Origin: Gelidibacter salicanalis
Lineage (GTDB): Bacteria > Bacteroidota > Bacteroidia > Flavobacteriales > Flavobacteriaceae
Length of the DNA stretch: 64,000 bases
Direction of reading: 5' to 3'
Assembly (NCBI RefSeq): GCF_007997285.1
Contig: NZ_VORX01000003.1
Coordinates: forward strand, 496,001 to 560,000
Shown here: one piece after another, positions 46,262 to 54,445 of the stretch
Numbering within the stretch: position 1 is the first letter of the stretch
Layout: every line of letters starts with the position of its first letter
The notes under the pieces: model-generated
Seen by the model: only the letters and a program-made list of their open reading frames with translations
The model's database searches: none
Told to the model about the DNA's origin: nothing
Made by a program: the position numbers and the translations under genes

Positions 46262-46519
46262 ATGAAAAATGAAGAATTGGCAGAACTGTTCAAATACTGT
46301 TCGCCCAGAAGTATAATGGTAATTACATGGTATGGAAAACTTAAAACGTTGTATTGCCCAATCACTGTAAAAGTCAAGAATGATGTTGGCAACCTGTCCA
46401 TTGGTAATCTGGTTAAGGTTGATGCAATAAAGCTATCTGATACTAGTGTTACAGTCTTTATAATAAATAATAAGGCTTATTACTATTACCATTTTGATAT
46501 TTTAACCCATTTGCTATAA
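46262..46519 (+). CDS. hypothetical small protein
   Basis: An 85-residue protein with no recognised family: a short N-terminal helix (NEELAELFKYCSP) followed by strands (SIMVITWYGKLKTLYC, LVKVDAIKLSDTSVTVFIINN). I chose ATG 46262 because the upstream in-frame ATG (46241) lies inside the right arm of a terminator hairpin. Genes of this size sit between DUF3871 and the primase in related elements. Confidence 0.5.
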   Translation: MKNEELAELFKYCSPRSIMVITWYGKLKTLYCPITVKVKNDVGNLSIGNLVKVDAIKLSDTSVTVFIINNKAYYYYHFDILTHLL

Positions 46520-46662
46520 TGTAATAGCTAAAAGTAACATCTATAGATTGGCTTTATGCTGTATTTTGTTTGAAATTTCTAATTTTATTTATGAAATTAT
46601 CGTTCTTTTGAGATGGTTTAGCCTTTAAAGAAAACCACTGAAAATGAATTTGGGGGGTGGCG

Positions 46663-46685
46663 AAGGTGTCTAGAGATACCTTTTT
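46663..46685 (+). terminator. hairpin with T run just before the next gene (terminator or attenuator)
   Basis: AAGGTGTC, TAGA loop, GATACCTT, then TTT; 8-bp stem with one G-T pair. It lies only 21 bases before ATG 46707, so it could end upstream transcription or act as a leader attenuator. A GGGGGG run precedes it. Confidence 0.5.
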
Positions 46686-46706
46686 CACTACCATTAAACT
46701 ACAACT

Positions 46707-47474
46707 ATGATTATTTTAGAAATACCAAATTTGAAACTTCACGATTTATTGGATGAACAAAAATTTAACCAAATTAAATTGAAGTTTATTAAACTTCATA
46801 ATGGTAATAATTTAGATGGTACTATTTGGAAAGAGCTTGAGAACATTGAAGTTTTCGATTTTGAGTTTACTAATTACCCGGATTCTTATAAATATACTGG
46901 TGTCGATTCTCAATTGTTAATTTATAATAAAGAAAAATTGAAATCCTTAAATTTTTATAAAGATTACTTATTTAAGGCAATCAATGACGCCAAGTTGAAG
47001 GCTATTGGAGAAGTCGAAATTAGACGTAAGAATGAGCAGCGTTATACTTTGGAAGAAAAAATAAGTTTTTATGATGAATTAGAGGAAGAGTTAATTGATT
47101 TTCAAAAAGCGATTTTTAAGACAGAACATTTAGTCGAGAAACTCAAGAACCATCTCAATGAAGCATCCCTGGAAATAAGAGATCATATTGTTGACAAGGT
47201 TGCTGAAATAAATGATAAATACTCCGCAAAACTGTCTTTTAATATTAGTCGAGAAAATTTGGCGCGATTATTCTCCACCTTACATAATGAAAATAAAATA
47301 AGCGCAATTACAATGCAGGAGCTAGCAAGATTCATGAATAAGCATTTTCTTGTTAAAAATAAACCTTTAACATCTAGTTTTCGAAATAGACTTACTCACT
47401 ATCAAAAAAGATCTAACTGGAATGTAACCTCAAAACAAGAGATAAATGAATTACTAGAACATTTAAAGCATTGA
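46707..47474 (+). CDS. hypothetical protein with RteC-like C-terminal region
   Basis: A 255-residue cytoplasmic protein. A charged helical, coiled-coil-like middle (about 90-165; EEKISFYDELEEELIDFQKA) is followed by a C-terminal region (about 185-255) of the pattern LARLFSTLHNENKISAITMQ then ELARFMNKHFLV and FRNRLTHYQKRS. This resembles the C-terminal domain of RteC, the regulator of CTnDOT excision. If the likeness holds, the protein could control excision or replication of this element. The match was made by eye and is tentative. Confidence 0.5.
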   Translation: MIILEIPNLKLHDLLDEQKFNQIKLKFIKLHNGNNLDGTIWKELENIEVFDFEFTNYPDSYKYTGVDSQLLIYNKEKLKSLNFYKDYLFKAINDAKLKAIGEVEIRRKNEQRYTLEEKISFYDELEEELIDFQKAIFKTEHLVEKLKNHLNEASLEIRDHIVDKVAEINDKYSAKLSFNISRENLARLFSTLHNENKISAITMQELARFMNKHFLVKNKPLTSSFRNRLTHYQKRSNWNVTSKQEINELLEHLKH

Positions 47475-47518
47475 TAGCAAGTAGGTGCAATTCCCTGCAC
47501 CATAATCTATACTCGGTT

Positions 47519-47621
47519 TATGCTTGATTTTTAAATATTTGCATGACGAATAATTGAGTCGCATTATGCATCCTAGACTCAATTGTTGGAAGTCATGTTT
47601 AATATTTAAAAATCAAGCATA
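47519..47621. other. large nested hairpin directly before the primase-helicase start codon
   Basis: Three stacked perfect inverted repeats: outer arms 47519-47539 / 47601-47621 (21 bp, starts TATGCTTGATTTTTAAA), middle CATGAC 47542-47547 / GTCATG 47592-47597, inner AATTGAGTC 47552-47560 / GACTCAATT 47576-47584, apical loop 47561-47575. The outer arm ends at the base before ATG 47622, so any ribosome site is inside the stem. A separate GGTGCA / TGCACC repeat lies at 47484-47501. It may be a replication origin, an operator or a translational switch. Confidence 0.85.
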
Positions 47622-49049
47622 ATGTTAAAAGAAGTAAAAACAAGCGACAATCTAAAGTTCTGGACCATAGATGACAAGGGAAAAGTCACTATTATTCAAA
47701 GTAAACTCATAGAGTTTATTTCAAAATCTGGTTTTGCAAAGGCAGAAACCTCAAGCACTGACTATCTGTTGGTGCAACAATCAAGCAATACTGTTAGAGA
47801 GATTGCGGATCATGCAATTGTAGATTTTGTAAAGGCATATTTAATTAAAATAAAAATGCTTGATGTTTACGAGGCATTCATAAGAGGATCTTCAGGTTAC
47901 ATTTCAAAGGCTAAACTTCGTTTTTTGAATACTGTAGAAATGGTAAACGATAAAGATGAATTTGACAGTAGTTGGTTTCATTTTCAGAATTTAAGTTGTC
48001 AAGTTGGCAAAAAATCTACTAGAAGCATATTACGCGAGGATATCGAAGGTAAAATTTGGGAATCCCGAATTATACAACGGGAATGTTTTCCATTGCTTGC
48101 ACAACACCCTTCACAGTTTCAAATCTTCTGCTATAATCTATCAGGAAAGAACAAGGATAGGTTTTTGGCTTTGAAAACATTGGTAGGATATTTACTTCAT
48201 CGGAATCAGGATCCAGGAAATGCTAGAGCTATAATTTTTATTGATGAAAACATCTCATTTGATGGTACTGCGAATGGTGGAACAGGGAAAAGTTTATTGC
48301 TAAGCGCCATTGGGAAATGTAGGGAAGTTTCTGTTATGGATGGTAAAAATATAAAATCAAATAGCTGGTTTAAGAATCAACGTATAAACCGCACAACAGA
48401 TGTGATATTTTATGATGATGTAAATAAAGATTTCTCATTGGAGACTTTATATTCTATGATTACAACAGGGATTACTGTTGAGAAAAAATATCAAGCAGAA
48501 GTATATATTTCTCCTAGTGATGCTCCTAAAATATGTATTTCTAGTAATCATATAGTAGGTGGTACAGGAGGTAGTACCGATATTAGAAGGAGGTGTGAGT
48601 TTGAAGTGTCTAATCATTATAGTGAATCCTATACTCCCGCAGATGATTTTGGTAATTATTTTTTTGAAGGCTGGGATGATCAAGAATGGAATAATTTCTA
48701 TGCATTTATGATGCATTGTGTACAAATATATTTGCGCAATGGGCTAATACATGCAAAACCTATAAATCTTAAAAAGAATGGGTTGATTAATATAACTTCA
48801 GAGGATTTCGTCATGTTTATGGAAATGGGTCTTGTAGAATTGAACCAATGGATTAGTAAGGATATAGTTTTAAAATTATTTATAGAAGAATTTATATATT
48901 GGAATAATATGTCTCCCCATAAAATGACCAAATGGATGAAAGCGTATGCAAAACATAACGGAATTATATATGAGGATCGGAAAGTTGGAGAGAGATATGA
49001 ATTTTATTTAAAATCTATTAAAGAGGAGTTGAGCGATGAAGAAGAATAA
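47622..49049 (+). CDS. SF3-type primase-helicase (DUF5906/P4-like) of the element
   Basis: A 475-residue replication protein. Walker A is NGGTGKSLL (Lys223), Walker B TDVIFYDDVNKD, and motif C APKICISSNH; DIRRRCEFEV matches the arginine finger region. This is the superfamily 3 helicase layout seen in phage- and plasmid-type primase-helicases. The N-terminal 180 residues are not a recognised primase. It likely unwinds the element's own origin, which may be the hairpin just upstream. Its last 14 bases overlap the GIY-YIG gene. Confidence 0.88.
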   Translation: MLKEVKTSDNLKFWTIDDKGKVTIIQSKLIEFISKSGFAKAETSSTDYLLVQQSSNTVREIADHAIVDFVKAYLIKIKMLDVYEAFIRGSSGYISKAKLRFLNTVEMVNDKDEFDSSWFHFQNLSCQVGKKSTRSILREDIEGKIWESRIIQRECFPLLAQHPSQFQIFCYNLSGKNKDRFLALKTLVGYLLHRNQDPGNARAIIFIDENISFDGTANGGTGKSLLLSAIGKCREVSVMDGKNIKSNSWFKNQRINRTTDVIFYDDVNKDFSLETLYSMITTGITVEKKYQAEVYISPSDAPKICISSNHIVGGTGGSTDIRRRCEFEVSNHYSESYTPADDFGNYFFEGWDDQEWNNFYAFMMHCVQIYLRNGLIHAKPINLKKNGLINITSEDFVMFMEMGLVELNQWISKDIVLKLFIEEFIYWNNMSPHKMTKWMKAYAKHNGIIYEDRKVGERYEFYLKSIKEELSDEEE

Positions 49050-49701
49050 AAAATCAGCCGGTATCATCTATACAGTAGAATGTAAAATCACAGGTGAATT
49101 TTATGTAGGAGCAACAACAGGCTCTATTCATCAAAGAGAATTGGATCATACAGAACGTGCGAAACGAGGCGAAAAGGGAAGATTTTATGAGGCTATTTCA
49201 ACACATGGACCTGATGCCTTTGAATGGAGTCAAACAGACACTGCTAACACAACTGATAATCTTGCCAGAATGGAAAAGGAATACATTGCAAATTTTGATT
49301 CCAAGAATAATGGCTTTAATTCGGATTCGGGAGGTGGCATTAAAAAAACTGTATATCAATATAAAATTAATGATGGAAGTCTAGTAAATACTTATCCAAC
49401 ATTAAGTGAAGCCGCAGATGCAGTTAACGCAGCTAAAACAAGTATTGGAAATGCATGTATGGGTCAAAATAAAACCTGTAAAGGCTATCATTGGAGTTAT
49501 AATTTTAGCGTGCCTTTCAATCCAACAGATGATTTAAGAAAGAAAAAAGTCTTACAATATTCTCATTCTGGGAAATTAATAAATGAGTTTAATTCCGTAT
49601 CGGATGCAAGTAAGTTGACAGGGCTATCTAAAACATCTATAAGTCGGGTATGTAGGAATGAACGTGAGAAAAGCGGAGGTTTTATATGGAAATACAAGTA
49701 A
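49036..49701 (+). CDS. GIY-YIG nuclease with NUMOD repeats (homing-endonuclease-like)
   Basis: A 221-residue protein. N-terminal GIY-YIG domain: GIIYTVE (9-15), EFYVGAT (21-27), Arg34, His38, and Glu in MEKEYI (about 78-83). Two C-terminal NUMOD1-type DNA-binding modules follow (VYQYKINDGSLVNTYPTLSE with AADAVNAAKTSIGNAC; VLQYSHSGKLINEFNSVSD with ASKLTGLSKTSISRVC). This is the form of free-standing homing endonucleases. It overlaps the primase-helicase stop by 14 bases, so it is co-translated. No intron or intein is visible in the helicase. Confidence 0.9.
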   Translation: MKKNKKSAGIIYTVECKITGEFYVGATTGSIHQRELDHTERAKRGEKGRFYEAISTHGPDAFEWSQTDTANTTDNLARMEKEYIANFDSKNNGFNSDSGGGIKKTVYQYKINDGSLVNTYPTLSEAADAVNAAKTSIGNACMGQNKTCKGYHWSYNFSVPFNPTDDLRKKKVLQYSHSGKLINEFNSVSDASKLTGLSKTSISRVCRNEREKSGGFIWKYK

Positions 49702-49704
49702 GAT

Positions 49705-49728
49705 AAGGTGCTTCGGCACCTTTCTTTT
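49705..49728 (+). terminator. hairpin terminator after the GIY-YIG gene
   Basis: AAGGTGC, TTCG loop, GCACCTT, then TCTTTT. It starts four bases after the stop and ends the primase/endonuclease transcript. Confidence 0.88.
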
Positions 49729-49830
49729 GACAACAGCATTACTTGGCTAACGAACTTCAGCAAAAGTTATTTATGCATGTTTGCAGTTGGTATGCACATA
49801 TTTTGATACATTTATTGAAAATTAATATCA

Positions 49831-50841
49831 ATGTCTATAACCAAACATGCCATTATTCGCTATCAGGTACTTGATAGATGCTTTAGAAATCCAGGAAAAC
49901 AATATAACATTGAGGATTTATTGGAAGAATGTAATGATGCATTATCAGAATTTGATCCTAAAACCAATGGTATACAAAAACGACAATTGTATGAAGATAT
50001 TAATTTTATGCAATCAGAACATGGTTGGTCAGTTCCTATTGTGAAAACAAAGCGAGGTAGAACTGTTTATTATCAATATGATGATTTAAATTTCTCAATC
50101 AATAACCAACCCTTGAATCAAATGGAGGCAGAGCAACTCAAATCTGCAATGATGGTTTTAGGTCGATTTAAAGGCTTGCCACAATTTGAGTGGATTGAAG
50201 AGTTATTGCCAAAATTGGATCAAACTTTTAGCCTGTCCAAACAGTCTGAAAAAGTCATGAGTTTCGACAATAATGAGTATTTAAAAGGGATTGAACATCT
50301 ATCAGAATTATTCAATGCTATCATATATAACAAAACTTTACTTATTCAATACCACTCTTTCAAGAGTGAACAGCCCAACAGTGTCATATTCCATCCCTAT
50401 CATTTAAAGCAATATAATAAGCGTTGGTTTTTATTTGGTAAAAACCAACATTTTGAAAATTTAACTAATTTGGCATTGGATCGAATAGATTCAATTGAGC
50501 AAGCAGGCGAGAAATTTGTGCCTAATTCAATTGTGGATTTTGAAGAATATTTTGATGATGTAATTGGAGTAACGATACCAGAAGACAATAGCATCACGAA
50601 AATTGAATTAATTGCTAATCCTGGTTTGGCACCTTATATAAAGACCAAACCACTGCATGGATCTCAAAAGACCATTATAGAAGATGATAAAGGTTACACA
50701 TTTTCAATCGAGGTTTTTCTTAATCGTGAATTGGAAAGCGTTATTTTGGGGTTTGGTGAAAATATTAGAGTTATTTCCCCCATTGATTTTAAAGAACTAT
50801 TGACACATAGAATTCAACAGAATCTAAATAATTATAATTAA
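49831..50841 (+). CDS. WYL-domain transcriptional regulator
   Basis: A 336-residue regulator with an N-terminal winged helix (about 1-75; AIIRYQVLDRCF, QLYEDINFMQSE) and a WYL domain (about 150-250; YNKTLLIQYHSFKS, PYHLKQYNKRWFLFG, LALDRIDSIE), then the WCX C-terminal extension. WYL proteins bind nucleic-acid or nucleotide ligands and often control defence islands (for example BrxR, CapW). It opens the R-M island with the same orientation. A TGCACATATT sequence at 49793-49802, upstream of it, recurs in similar form before other genes of the island. Confidence 0.93.
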   Translation: MSITKHAIIRYQVLDRCFRNPGKQYNIEDLLEECNDALSEFDPKTNGIQKRQLYEDINFMQSEHGWSVPIVKTKRGRTVYYQYDDLNFSINNQPLNQMEAEQLKSAMMVLGRFKGLPQFEWIEELLPKLDQTFSLSKQSEKVMSFDNNEYLKGIEHLSELFNAIIYNKTLLIQYHSFKSEQPNSVIFHPYHLKQYNKRWFLFGKNQHFENLTNLALDRIDSIEQAGEKFVPNSIVDFEEYFDDVIGVTIPEDNSITKIELIANPGLAPYIKTKPLHGSQKTIIEDDKGYTFSIEVFLNRELESVILGFGENIRVISPIDFKELLTHRIQQNLNNYN

Positions 50842-50846
50842 TGCAG

Positions 50847-50866
50847 ATTGAATGCACACATTCAAT
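50847..50866. promoter_or_regulatory. inverted repeat upstream of the methylase-kinase gene
   Basis: ATTGAATG, CACA, CATTCAAT: perfect 8-bp arms. It holds GCACACATT, shared with the region before hsdR (60307-60315) and, shorter, hsdM (54395-54402). It is a candidate operator for the WYL protein. Confidence 0.55.
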
Positions 50867-50935
50867 TTAAGTTTGCTCCGAAATCAATTAGAAAATAGTA
50901 ATTGGTATTATCAAAATCAAAAATTTTAAAATTAA

Positions 50936-53437
50936 ATGAAGAAAATTAACCTAAATGTTATAGCATCACTAGTTACTGCCGAGGCGCTTTACAAAAGTAA
51001 CTTGGATGAGAAGGAAGTGATGATTCTTCAAAGTTTCCTTTTGGTTTTAAGAAAAGAAAAGCTGTTGGTATCGAATATTGAAGCAAATAATTTAAATGAT
51101 TTCAAGAATGAAATCAAATTAATTACGGAATCAACACAAAATCAAAGTTTACTTAAAGTTTATAATACCTGGTTGGTTCCAATATTGAATAAAGTACGTC
51201 GACATTATTTGTTTTCTACAGTTAATGCATACGCTAACCTAAGCGACGAATACTTGATGAAAAATGGTAAAGATTTGTTTGACAATCAGTTAAATGGATA
51301 CTTCAATAGCGTAGGGAAAAGAAACAGTGACGCTATTCAACCTCAAGAGTTGACAGAGTTATTCAATTATTTTTTGGATAAAGATAAAGTTATAGATTAC
51401 TACAATCCTTTTGCTGGCTTGGCTTCATTGGCTTTAAATCTCCCACAAAATGTGTCTTATTATGGAGAAGAATTAGAAGAGTTAAGTTGTATGTTGGGTT
51501 CCTTAAGGATGATAATGTATAACTGCCCAAAACATTTCTTACTTAAACACACAAACAGTATTGAAAACTGGTCAGTTGGGTCTGAAAAACGGTATGACCA
51601 CATTGCTTTTAATCCTCCATTTAATTTAAAATTAGATGAAGCATATAATCATTTTTTGCATGTAAGCGAATATGGTTCTCAAAGAAACGCCAATTCTCTA
51701 ATTATCTCAGAATGTTTTAAAAAACTCAATAATGATGGTTTAATGGTCTTATTAGTACCTAATGGTTTTTTATTCAGTAAGCAAAAAAATGAATTAGCTT
51801 TAAAGAAGTATTTAGTGGATAATCATCATATAAAATCTATAATTTCCCTACCAAAAAGGATTTTCGTCTTTTCAGGAGTATCTGCTAATTTGCTCATTCT
51901 GTCAAAATCAGAAGTAGGAAGTACCATTTTTGTTGATGCTACAACTTGCATAAAAAAAGAATCAAGTAAAGTTCAAATTATCGATACAGATCAAGTAAAG
52001 AATGTTTTAAATAGTATTAGTTCTCATTTAAAAAAGGAAATTAAGGTCGAACAAATAATTGAAAATGGATATGACCTCTCTGTTCACAGATATGTTTACG
52101 AGGAACTCAATTTAAATCCCGAGGAAGAACTTCAACTACAACCATTATCGGAATTGGTTATACCTGTAACTAGACAAAAGATTCAGGAGAAATCTGGGAA
52201 ATTTTTGAGAATGAGCGACTTATCTAATGATGAAATTAATTATACAAAGTCTTTCGAAAACTTACTAAATAGGGATTTAAGAGGTAATGCCAATTTACTC
52301 CCAAATCAGTCTCTGTTATTATCATTGGTTTCTAATGATATTAGGCCGACATTTTATAATAAGTACAGTGATGAAAACATATATTACCCATATTTATTAA
52401 CGTTTGCTTGCACAGTAAAAACTGAAATTATTGATGTTGATTACCTTATAATTGAATTGCATAAAGATTATGTGAAAAATCAATTGAACCGTTTAAGAGA
52501 TGGTACTGTAATGTCAAAAATTCGAGTAAAGGAGCTATTATCAATTGAGATTGTAGTTCCATCCCCAGCTGAACAGAAGCAAAAAACATATCTCTTTAAA
52601 GATTTTGTAATTCAAGAAAAGAAAAGTGAAGTTAAGGAGTTAATGCACTCATATGGAATTGATGTTGCAGATGAAAACAGTTTTTTACGTCATCAAATAG
52701 CGGGACGTTTAAAAAATGCAAGAGGGGCTTTTAAATCTATAAAATCGATTTTTGAAAATGAAATCCTTTCTCGAATTCCAGAATTGTACAATTTAAAAAT
52801 AAATGATGCTTTAAATATTAAATTAGGTGATTATATGCAGATTTTAGAGAGGGATTTAAATAGTATAAATCAATCAGTAAATATTTCGAATGAAGCCATT
52901 GATTTCTCTAATATCAATGTCGAACGCATAGGATTGATTCAGTTTACAACTAAATATGTACAAGAAATTAAGAGTAGGACGTCTAATATATTCAAAATTG
53001 ACTTAAATGTTGATCAAAATGCTTTAATTGAAAACCAAATCAAAGAAATCTACATTAATGGTGATAAGGAATTGTTGAGACGGCTCTTTGATAATATTTT
53101 AGATAATGCAGAAAAGCATGGTTTTAATAATACAATATCTCACTTGAACAAAAACGAGATTCTATTCATATATGATTTTAAAGACCTAGAGGTTCAAGTG
53201 GACTTTACCAATACAGGTATTCCCTTGCCAGAAAATTATTCTTGGGAATCCTTTACCAGAAAGGGGAGTAAACATGGGGCAAATGGAGGTGAAGGTTATG
53301 GGGGTTGGTTAATGAATGAAATAATGAAAAAACATGGAGGAAAACTTAGTTTCAGTGATGAGACAGGTGCTGAAGGAATTAATAATGAATGGGCTACAGC
53401 AATTGAGTTATCTTTTCCATTTGAAATAAATAAATAA
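50936..53437 (+). CDS. fusion of N6-adenine DNA methylase, HsdS-like recognition region and histidine-kinase-like ATPase
   Basis: An 833-residue protein of unusual build. Residues 1-130 are helical. Residues 130-380 are an N6-adenine methylase of the HsdM/N6_Mtase group: SAM-binding YNPFAG (156-161), catalytic NPPF (226-229), VLLVPNGFLFS. Residues about 400-550 look like one HsdS half: LSELVIPVTRQK, GKFLRMSDLS, GTVMSKIRVKELLSIEIVVP with SPAEQKQ. Residues 570-833 look like a histidine kinase transmitter: HQIAGRLKNARGAF (candidate His586), N-box LLRRLFDNILDNAEKHG (Asn720, Asn724), FTNTGIPLP (757-765; the usual Asp is Asn), and G2 box GGEGYGG (784-790). A response-regulator-like gene follows one base later. 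HsdM and HsdS are encoded again downstream. I know no described system of this build. Confidence 0.85.
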   Translation: MKKINLNVIASLVTAEALYKSNLDEKEVMILQSFLLVLRKEKLLVSNIEANNLNDFKNEIKLITESTQNQSLLKVYNTWLVPILNKVRRHYLFSTVNAYANLSDEYLMKNGKDLFDNQLNGYFNSVGKRNSDAIQPQELTELFNYFLDKDKVIDYYNPFAGLASLALNLPQNVSYYGEELEELSCMLGSLRMIMYNCPKHFLLKHTNSIENWSVGSEKRYDHIAFNPPFNLKLDEAYNHFLHVSEYGSQRNANSLIISECFKKLNNDGLMVLLVPNGFLFSKQKNELALKKYLVDNHHIKSIISLPKRIFVFSGVSANLLILSKSEVGSTIFVDATTCIKKESSKVQIIDTDQVKNVLNSISSHLKKEIKVEQIIENGYDLSVHRYVYEELNLNPEEELQLQPLSELVIPVTRQKIQEKSGKFLRMSDLSNDEINYTKSFENLLNRDLRGNANLLPNQSLLLSLVSNDIRPTFYNKYSDENIYYPYLLTFACTVKTEIIDVDYLIIELHKDYVKNQLNRLRDGTVMSKIRVKELLSIEIVVPSPAEQKQKTYLFKDFVIQEKKSEVKELMHSYGIDVADENSFLRHQIAGRLKNARGAFKSIKSIFENEILSRIPELYNLKINDALNIKLGDYMQILERDLNSINQSVNISNEAIDFSNINVERIGLIQFTTKYVQEIKSRTSNIFKIDLNVDQNALIENQIKEIYINGDKELLRRLFDNILDNAEKHGFNNTISHLNKNEILFIYDFKDLEVQVDFTNTGIPLPENYSWESFTRKGSKHGANGGEGYGGWLMNEIMKKHGGKLSFSDETGAEGINNEWATAIELSFPFEINK

Positions 53438-53438
53438 G

Positions 53439-54365
53439 ATGATGTATAAAGTTTTATGGTTTGACGATGAGCACGAAACGTTGGAATTAATTAAGCAGGA
53501 GGCTTTATTAAACGATATCCAGCTGATTGGGTATTCCAATGCACGGGAAGGTTTAAAAGCTTTAAATGAGGATCCTAAGCTCTATGATGCTATTTTGTTA
53601 GATGGGCTGTTTTTGAAAAATGAAGATCAATCAAAGGATGATGTCACTGACGAGGCTTTCGGAGAAGTTGCTAAAACATTAGGTTTAATAAAAGAACGCA
53701 ACATCATAATACCCTGGTTTATTTACTCAGGACAACCAAATTTTGTTAAAGACAATAATGTTTTGGTTAATTTATTTAAAGACCAAGCTTTTGCAAACGG
53801 AAAAATCTTTAATAAAAATAAAGATGAAGATTTTCCAGAATTATGTAATGAGATAAAAAAAGCGGTTAATAACCAGCCTATTACTCAAGCAAGACACGAT
53901 AATCTCGAAATTTTCATGATTTTCAAAGATGGTTACTTATCATCAAATGTAGAGGATAATGTTTTACAGCTTTTAATACAGTCACTTCCACAGAATAATA
54001 CAGAATTTAAAGGTATGTTGACTAACATTCGTAGTATTCAAGAGAGTTGTTTTAATAAACTAAAAGGTATTAATGTTATTCCATCAAACCTATCGCGATT
54101 TACAGATGAATTAAAACATTTATCTGGAAATATGACTTGGAATTCCACTTTGAGAAAGTATGAGCCTAAGTCTACAATATATCAAAGTCACGAAATAGAA
54201 TTGTTGCAAAGTTATATTTATAAAACTTGTGGTTCGTATATTCATTATTTGGATAATCAAAACTATGGTGGTTATATGATTTCAAATTATACCATAGAAT
54301 CTTTAAGACAAGGGTTATTAGAAATTTTGTTGTGGTTTAGAAAGACCTATCATGAAAACAAATAA
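53439..54365 (+). CDS. response-regulator-like protein with unrecognised C-terminal output region
   Basis: A 308-residue protein starting one base after the methylase-kinase stop. The N-terminal 135 residues have receiver-domain signs: acidic pair in VLWFDDEHE (Asp9, Asp10), phosphoacceptor in DAILLDGLFL (Asp55), Ser in WFIYSGQPN (Ser97) and Lys in GKIFNKNK (Lys122 or nearby). An insert after the phosphoacceptor (KNEDQSKDDVTDEAFGE) is longer than usual. The remaining 170-200 residues are helical and match no DNA-binding, nuclease or cyclase family I know. It is the clear partner of the upstream kinase-like domain. Confidence 0.8.
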   Translation: MMYKVLWFDDEHETLELIKQEALLNDIQLIGYSNAREGLKALNEDPKLYDAILLDGLFLKNEDQSKDDVTDEAFGEVAKTLGLIKERNIIIPWFIYSGQPNFVKDNNVLVNLFKDQAFANGKIFNKNKDEDFPELCNEIKKAVNNQPITQARHDNLEIFMIFKDGYLSSNVEDNVLQLLIQSLPQNNTEFKGMLTNIRSIQESCFNKLKGINVIPSNLSRFTDELKHLSGNMTWNSTLRKYEPKSTIYQSHEIELLQSYIYKTCGSYIHYLDNQNYGGYMISNYTIESLRQGLLEILLWFRKTYHENK

Positions 54366-54392
54366 TACTCTACAGGACTTTTAAGCCTAGAC

Positions 54393-54402
54393 CACACACA
54401 TT
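54393..54402 (+). promoter_or_regulatory. CACACACATT motif before hsdM
   Basis: CACACATT (54395-54402) matches the core of the sequences before the methylase-kinase gene and hsdR. It lies 43 bases before the hsdM ATG, in an otherwise AT-rich 80-base spacer. Confidence 0.4.
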
Positions 54403-54445
54403 AAAATTATATTTACAAGCCCATTAAAAATAAAGGAAATTACAA

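Noticed and set aside
47622-49049. Intein or group I intron in the primase-helicase gene, suggested by the neighbouring homing-type endonuclease
   Set aside because: The helicase frame is continuous, its motifs are correctly spaced, and no splice-site-like blocks or extra domain are seen.
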